A stretch of 64,000 nt of DNA from Planococcus rifietoensis (GTDB taxonomy: Bacteria > Bacillota > Bacilli > Bacillales_A > Planococcaceae): contig NZ_CP013659.2 in the NCBI RefSeq assembly GCF_001465795.2, positions 2,002,501 through 2,066,500 on the forward strand. The letters run 5' to 3'. The notes beneath the pieces were generated by a model that did not search any database, was not told the DNA's origin, and saw nothing but the letters and a program-made list of their open reading frames with translations. A program made the position numbers and the translations under genes. Below are positions 60,766 through 64,000 of the stretch, one piece after another (position 1 is the stretch's first letter; every line of letters begins with the position of its first letter).

Positions 60766-61710
60766 TCAGTGATGATGATGCCCTGCCGCTTCAGCCTCTT
60801 CTTGCCCTTGGCAGCGAATCGAGTCGTCATGTGGGTGGTCTTCATTTTCCAATTGGACGGTGACATGGCCGATTTTCAGCTCCAACAGCGCATGTTCAAT
60901 ATCCCTAAGCACTTGCTGGCTGTCTTTGAACGAGATATGTTCTTTGACGACTACATGTCCCGACATGGCATTTTTTCCGCTCGTGATGCTCCATACATGC
61001 AAGTCATGAATGCTTTTCACCGCAGGCAACGCTTCGATTGTCTGCGCTACTTGCTCCAGGTCGACATTTTTTGGTGTCCCTTCCATCAAGACATGCACCG
61101 CTTCTTTCGTCACGCGCCAACCGCTGATCAAGACGAGGATAGCGACAACCACACTCGCCAGCGGATCTGCCCATGCCCACCCGAAGAAAATGATCAAAAG
61201 GGCTGCCGTAATCGCGCCGACCGAGCCAAGCAAATCACTTAAGACATGCAAAAAAGCGGCACGGAGATTCAAGTTTTCTTTCGTATCTCCGCCGCGCATC
61301 AAAATCCACGCGACGAGGATATTGACGAGCAAGCCGATGACCGCGATAGCCAACATTCCTGAAGTAGCAATTTCCGGTGGATCTGAAAACCGGTGGTAGG
61401 CTTCATAGAAAATATAAAGTGAAATCAAGACGAGCGTCACTCCGTTAAAGACTGCCGCTAAAATTTCAAAACGTTTATAGCCGTAAGTCTTCATTTGGTC
61501 GGCTGCTTTTTCGCCAATGGAAAAAGCCAGGTAGCCAACACCCAGCGAAATGGAATCGCTCAGCATATGGCCGGCATCAGCCAGCAGCGCTAGGCTGTTC
61601 GTCAAATATCCGCCGACCGCCTCGACCACCATATAACTGGTGATGATCAAAAAGGCGATCAGCAATGTTTTTTTATTGCGGCTATGCGAATGATCATGTG
61701 ATGATCCCAT
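60766..61710 (-). CDS. Cation diffusion facilitator, CzcD-like
   Basis: A 314-residue metal/H+ antiporter with six membrane segments. The N-terminus (SSHDHSHSR) and C-terminus (AAGHHHH) are histidine-rich; metal-site motifs ALLADAGHMLSDSISLGVG and NLRAAFLHVLSDLLGSVGA (HxxxD pairs) are present, and the cytoplasmic domain begins after the sixth segment. It exports Zn, Cd or Co. ATG 61710 has a GGAGGTG site. Confidence 0.9.
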   Translation of the reverse strand: MGSSHDHSHSRNKKTLLIAFLIITSYMVVEAVGGYLTNSLALLADAGHMLSDSISLGVGYLAFSIGEKAADQMKTYGYKRFEILAAVFNGVTLVLISLYIFYEAYHRFSDPPEIATSGMLAIAVIGLLVNILVAWILMRGGDTKENLNLRAAFLHVLSDLLGSVGAITAALLIIFFGWAWADPLASVVVAILVLISGWRVTKEAVHVLMEGTPKNVDLEQVAQTIEALPAVKSIHDLHVWSITSGKNAMSGHVVVKEHISFKDSQQVLRDIEHALLELKIGHVTVQLENEDHPHDDSIRCQGQEEAEAAGHHHH

Positions 61711-61827
61711 CGCCAACACCTCCACTGCAGCTTTTAATAATCCTTTTCTCTAAATGTATTCCCGAAAAATCACCAGATATCCTATGGAAAACGAAACAAA
61801 CATCCAGTCACCAGGCTTCCTAACCAT

Positions 61828-61853
61828 AAAAAAACCGGCTCCCATGGCCGGTT
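61828..61853 (-). terminator. Terminator of the B12/STAS operon
   Basis: AAACCGGC/GGCCGGTTT stem with a short loop and seven T on the minus strand. Confidence 0.85.
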
Positions 61854-61856
61854 TCA

Positions 61857-62618
61857 TCACTGATTTTCTGAGGCTGTTGTCAGGACGGATTCCAGTGATG
61901 CTTCAAAACGCAAATTCATTTCCCGTTTCAACAGATGCAATTTTTGGGCATGGTCCGGCTTTACGCCGGTGATGACCGCATCGATTCCCATGACGCCCAA
62001 GGTCTGCACGAGCGATTCCAGATAACTGACGCCTTCTTGCGTCACCGAACCCATCGCCGTCAAATCGATCACGACCGTTTCGGCTTCGTATTCATAGATG
62101 CGCGTGACAATATACGGGCGGATCGCTTCAACTTTTTTCGCATCCAAATTACCGAACAACGGAATGAGCACATAGCCTCCGCCGATTGCGATGCACGGGG
62201 CGGAAAGTTCACGCACTTTATCCAGCAGCGCATCCGACCGTTCTTTTTCCTTGAGCAATTCATAATCCGTTTCTTTCAAGCGGCCCCGCAAGCGAATCAA
62301 TTGAGCCGTGATGGCAGCCATTTGGTCATCTTTTGGCACCAGTACAAGATTCAGTGAAAAGTCGCTATCCCAGCGGTAATAGACGTCCGCCAAGAAGAAG
62401 CCAGCTGCTGTGGTGAAATTCAATTCGATAGGTTTTTTGCTGCCGCGTGTTTTCAGCAAGCGTTCCGCTTTGGCGTGGCTGCCTTCATCGAGTAATTCAA
62501 AAAATCTTTTTGGTTTTCCGAAAAGCTGTTCTGCCTCTTGGGAATAATCGACGACCGCAAAGCTATTGTTTAATTGAAAAGCCGGAAGCGGCCATTCAGC
62601 CAGTGGAGAGCGTGTCAT
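61857..62618 (-). CDS. PAS-STAS protein, RsbR-like
   Basis: A 253-residue protein. ATG 62618 has an AAAGGGG site and overlaps the B12-domain gene by 23 bases. Residues 10-125 look like a PAS domain (FQLNNSFAVVDYSQEAEQLFGK), 125-165 a coiled coil (RLRGRLKETDYELLKEKERSDALLDKVREL), and the last 110 a STAS domain: GGGYVLIPLFGNLDAKKVEAIR, VVIDLTAMGSVTQEGVSYL, DAVITGVKPDHAQKLHLL. This is the layout of RsbR/YtvA stressosome proteins that feed into SigB. Confidence 0.82.
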   Translation of the reverse strand: MTRSPLAEWPLPAFQLNNSFAVVDYSQEAEQLFGKPKRFFELLDEGSHAKAERLLKTRGSKKPIELNFTTAAGFFLADVYYRWDSDFSLNLVLVPKDDQMAAITAQLIRLRGRLKETDYELLKEKERSDALLDKVRELSAPCIAIGGGYVLIPLFGNLDAKKVEAIRPYIVTRIYEYEAETVVIDLTAMGSVTQEGVSYLESLVQTLGVMGIDAVITGVKPDHAQKLHLLKREMNLRFEASLESVLTTASENQ

Positions 62619-63246
62619 CGTTCGACCCCTTTCCAGTGCGGATCCATTCCCTGAGCGCACCAAGTTCCCGGACGACGACCGCTCCTTTTATACGCAAATC
62701 AGCAAAGCTCGACAAAGTGACGGCCCTGCCGCCAATCAGGACGGCTGGATTTGAGTCCACCTTAGAGAAAGCTTCGGCGTAGGTTTTCAAAACCGGCAAG
62801 CGGTGTGCAAGTGCACCCGACAATGCAACAACATCGGGCTGCCATTCACCGGCCAATTCGAGTGCTGAATCGAGCGGCAAATTCGGTCCCATATAGCGGA
62901 CATCATAGCCCTCTTCACGGAACATCGCCGCGACCATCTTAAGTCCGATATAATGCTCTTCGCCTTCTGGGCCAAAGATCATCGCTTTTTTACGGCCATC
63001 CTTATCTTTATTGCGCAGCTCCGTAGCGGACAAGACAAAATCGCAAACAGCGGTTGCCAAGTGCTCTTCCGCTACCGATATTTCATTTTGTTCCCATAAT
63101 TCCCCGATGCGGTACATCGCCGGCGTCAGAAGTTCGCCGTAGAGCTGTTCATGTGAATGGCTTTCCAGGAAAGCCTGGACATATTTTAAAGCTTCCTCTT
63201 CCTGCCCCTGCAGGAAAAGATCCGAAAGCTGTGTTGACTCGTTCAT
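62596..63246 (-). CDS. Cobalamin-binding photosensor-like protein (CarH sensory module, no DNA-binding domain)
   Basis: A 216-residue protein of two domains. Residues 1-80 are the helical cap (YGELLTPAMYRIGELWEQNEISVAEEHLATAVC); residues 87-216 are a Rossmann B12-binding domain. W51, E61 and H62 keep the W-x9-E-H spacing of the CarH light sensor, and H98 in GEEHYIG is the base-off cobalt ligand (DxHxxG with D changed to E). The MerR-type DNA-binding domain of CarH/LitR is absent. ATG 63246 has AAAGGGG. Output by the STAS protein is inferred. Confidence 0.85.
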   Translation of the reverse strand: MNESTQLSDLFLQGQEEEALKYVQAFLESHSHEQLYGELLTPAMYRIGELWEQNEISVAEEHLATAVCDFVLSATELRNKDKDGRKKAMIFGPEGEEHYIGLKMVAAMFREEGYDVRYMGPNLPLDSALELAGEWQPDVVALSGALAHRLPVLKTYAEAFSKVDSNPAVLIGGRAVTLSSFADLRIKGAVVVRELGALREWIRTGKGSNDDTLSTG

Positions 63247-63250
63247 TTGA

Positions 63251-63619
63251 TCAGCCCCTTTTATGTGGAGGGAGCTCCAATAACCGGACTGCGCGATCGA
63301 GGCAGCCCCGCATGAAATCTCCTTGCGTTGTTTCGGTATAGCGCGGCACAATTTCGATAAGCCGCTGAAAATTATCGATGATGAGCGCAGTTTCGACATT
63401 GCGGCTCACGAGCACCGTCTCGAGCCAGAGTGCATAGTCTAGAAAGGATTGCTCGCTTTGCAGCTCCCACGCGGTTTCGAGGTAATCCAAGTGGTGATGA
63501 TTGTCTTTGACGGTATGTTCATATCCCTTATCGCCGAAACGTTCCCATAAATTCGGGTACGCTTCGTATATACCGTCTGCCGTGTCGGTCGCGATTTGCT
63601 GTTTTTGTTTCTGGTTCAT
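63251..63619 (-). CDS. All-helical protein of unknown function in the B12/STAS operon
   Basis: A 122-residue protein, helical throughout by composition, with EGIYEAYP-like and LWERFGDKGYEHTVKDNHHHLDYLETAWELQSEQSFLDYALWLETVL. I do not recognise it; a globin-like RsbR-N fold or partner-binding helix bundle is possible. Its ATG overlaps the upstream stop by four bases (ATGA) and its end is four bases before the B12 gene, so translation is coupled. Confidence 0.65.
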   Translation of the reverse strand: MNQKQKQQIATDTADGIYEAYPNLWERFGDKGYEHTVKDNHHHLDYLETAWELQSEQSFLDYALWLETVLVSRNVETALIIDNFQRLIEIVPRYTETTQGDFMRGCLDRAVRLLELPPHKRG

Positions 63620-63921
63620 TCGGCCACCACTTCGTATTGATGGACTTTCGGGACGATGCCCGCGAGTTCCTGGTCTGGATAATTCTTCTCCAAATCATGG
63701 ATTTCCTTGAACTCCTGGCTCTTGACCCAGTTCATGTAGGCTTGTTTGGATTGCCATTCCAAGTGGACGGTCAATTCATGGCGCTTTTTCGTGTTTTGGA
63801 TCAGCCGGAATGAAGTGAAGCCTTCCGCCTGGTCTACACGGCGCGATCGTTTTTGGTATATTTCTATGACGTCTTGCACTTTATCTTCAGGCACAATGAC
63901 GGTCGATGTGACGATGTACAT
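63616..63921 (-). CDS. IsdG/ABM-family monooxygenase
   Basis: A 101-residue ferredoxin-like dimer. The block TVHLEWQSKQAYMNWVKSQEFKEIH carries the W-x2-S-x2-F-x3-H pattern of IsdG/HmoA-type haem-degrading monooxygenases of the antibiotic biosynthesis monooxygenase family. First gene of the four-gene operon; a haem or other tetrapyrrole link would suit the B12 sensor downstream. Its promoter lies in the last 79 bases of the window. Confidence 0.75.
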   Translation of the reverse strand: MYIVTSTVIVPEDKVQDVIEIYQKRSRRVDQAEGFTSFRLIQNTKKRHELTVHLEWQSKQAYMNWVKSQEFKEIHDLEKNYPDQELAGIVPKVHQYEVVAE

Positions 63922-64000
63922 AATTCAGAACCCCTTTGCAACTAGCTTTGTATAAGCTGGGCAGGATAAAAGTATACCTCAGCATACCATTTCAGCTTCC

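Overview
The window looks like chromosome of a low-to-moderate GC Gram-positive rod of the Planococcaceae (Planococcus/Planomicrobium-like). This is inferred from strong AGGAGG-type ribosome sites, wall teichoic acid and LytR-CpsA-Psr proteins, YflT/CsbD general stress proteins with SigB-like promoters, a YhfH-type mini protein, LnrLMN-like ABC genes and a Planococcaceae-style intergenic repeat. I see no rRNA, tRNA, CRISPR array, transposase or phage genes.

Layout. 1-6.3 kb: cell-envelope genes (LCP protein, tagO), a small HEAT-like protein, CsbD, BrnQ and two YflT stress proteins. 6.3-8.3 kb: an AT-rich pair consisting of a helix-turn-helix/TPR regulator of the RRNPP quorum-sensing type and, 12 bp downstream, a secreted precursor carrying five tandem copies of the same short peptide. 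This is the most interesting locus of the window. 8.3-12.4 kb: glutamine amidotransferase-like hydrolase, alkyltransferase-like DNA repair protein, FemAB-like transferase, a Wzz-like protein and a small regulator. 12.5-16.3 kb: three-gene operon of a carrier and two M20 hydrolases. 16.5-22.8 kb: gabD, then threonine biosynthesis (hom-thrC-thrB) divergent from aspartokinase. 22.8-30.3 kb: cupin, RocB-like peptidase, aminotransferase, RNA methylase, LysM protein, and an M50-like protein that has lost its catalytic motif. 30.3-34.2 kb: a LytTR regulator divergent from the glyoxylate shunt (aceA-aceB), with a perfect palindrome of LytTR half-sites between them. 34.2-45 kb: HAD phosphatase, LnrLMN-like ABC exporter, pcp, polar amino-acid ABC importer, an intracellular beta-lactamase-fold protein, a 90-residue protein with an internal duplication, and a flavin monooxygenase.

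45-47 kb shows decay: a membrane-protein gene with an in-frame stop, a HAD hydrolase gene with two frameshifts, and the first copy of a roughly 0.4 kb dispersed element. 47-53 kb: acyl-CoA dehydrogenase/ligase under a MerR regulator, then small hydrolase genes. 53.4-61.7 kb is an arsenic island: flavoprotein, cysteine-pair MarR regulator with two matching operators, ArsN1-like acetyltransferase, arsD-arsA followed by a dual-specificity phosphatase and a HesB-like protein, arsR-arsC, and a CDF efflux protein. No ArsB/Acr3 pump is visible. The second copy of the dispersed element lies inside this island between two identical 35-bp terminator copies, which suggests movement.

61.8-64 kb: a tightly coupled four-gene operon (IsdG-like monooxygenase, all-helical protein, CarH-like B12-binding photosensor module without a DNA-binding domain, PAS-STAS protein). 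It reads as a candidate light or tetrapyrrole sensing input to the stress response.

All functions are read from sequence and family memory; no searches were run.
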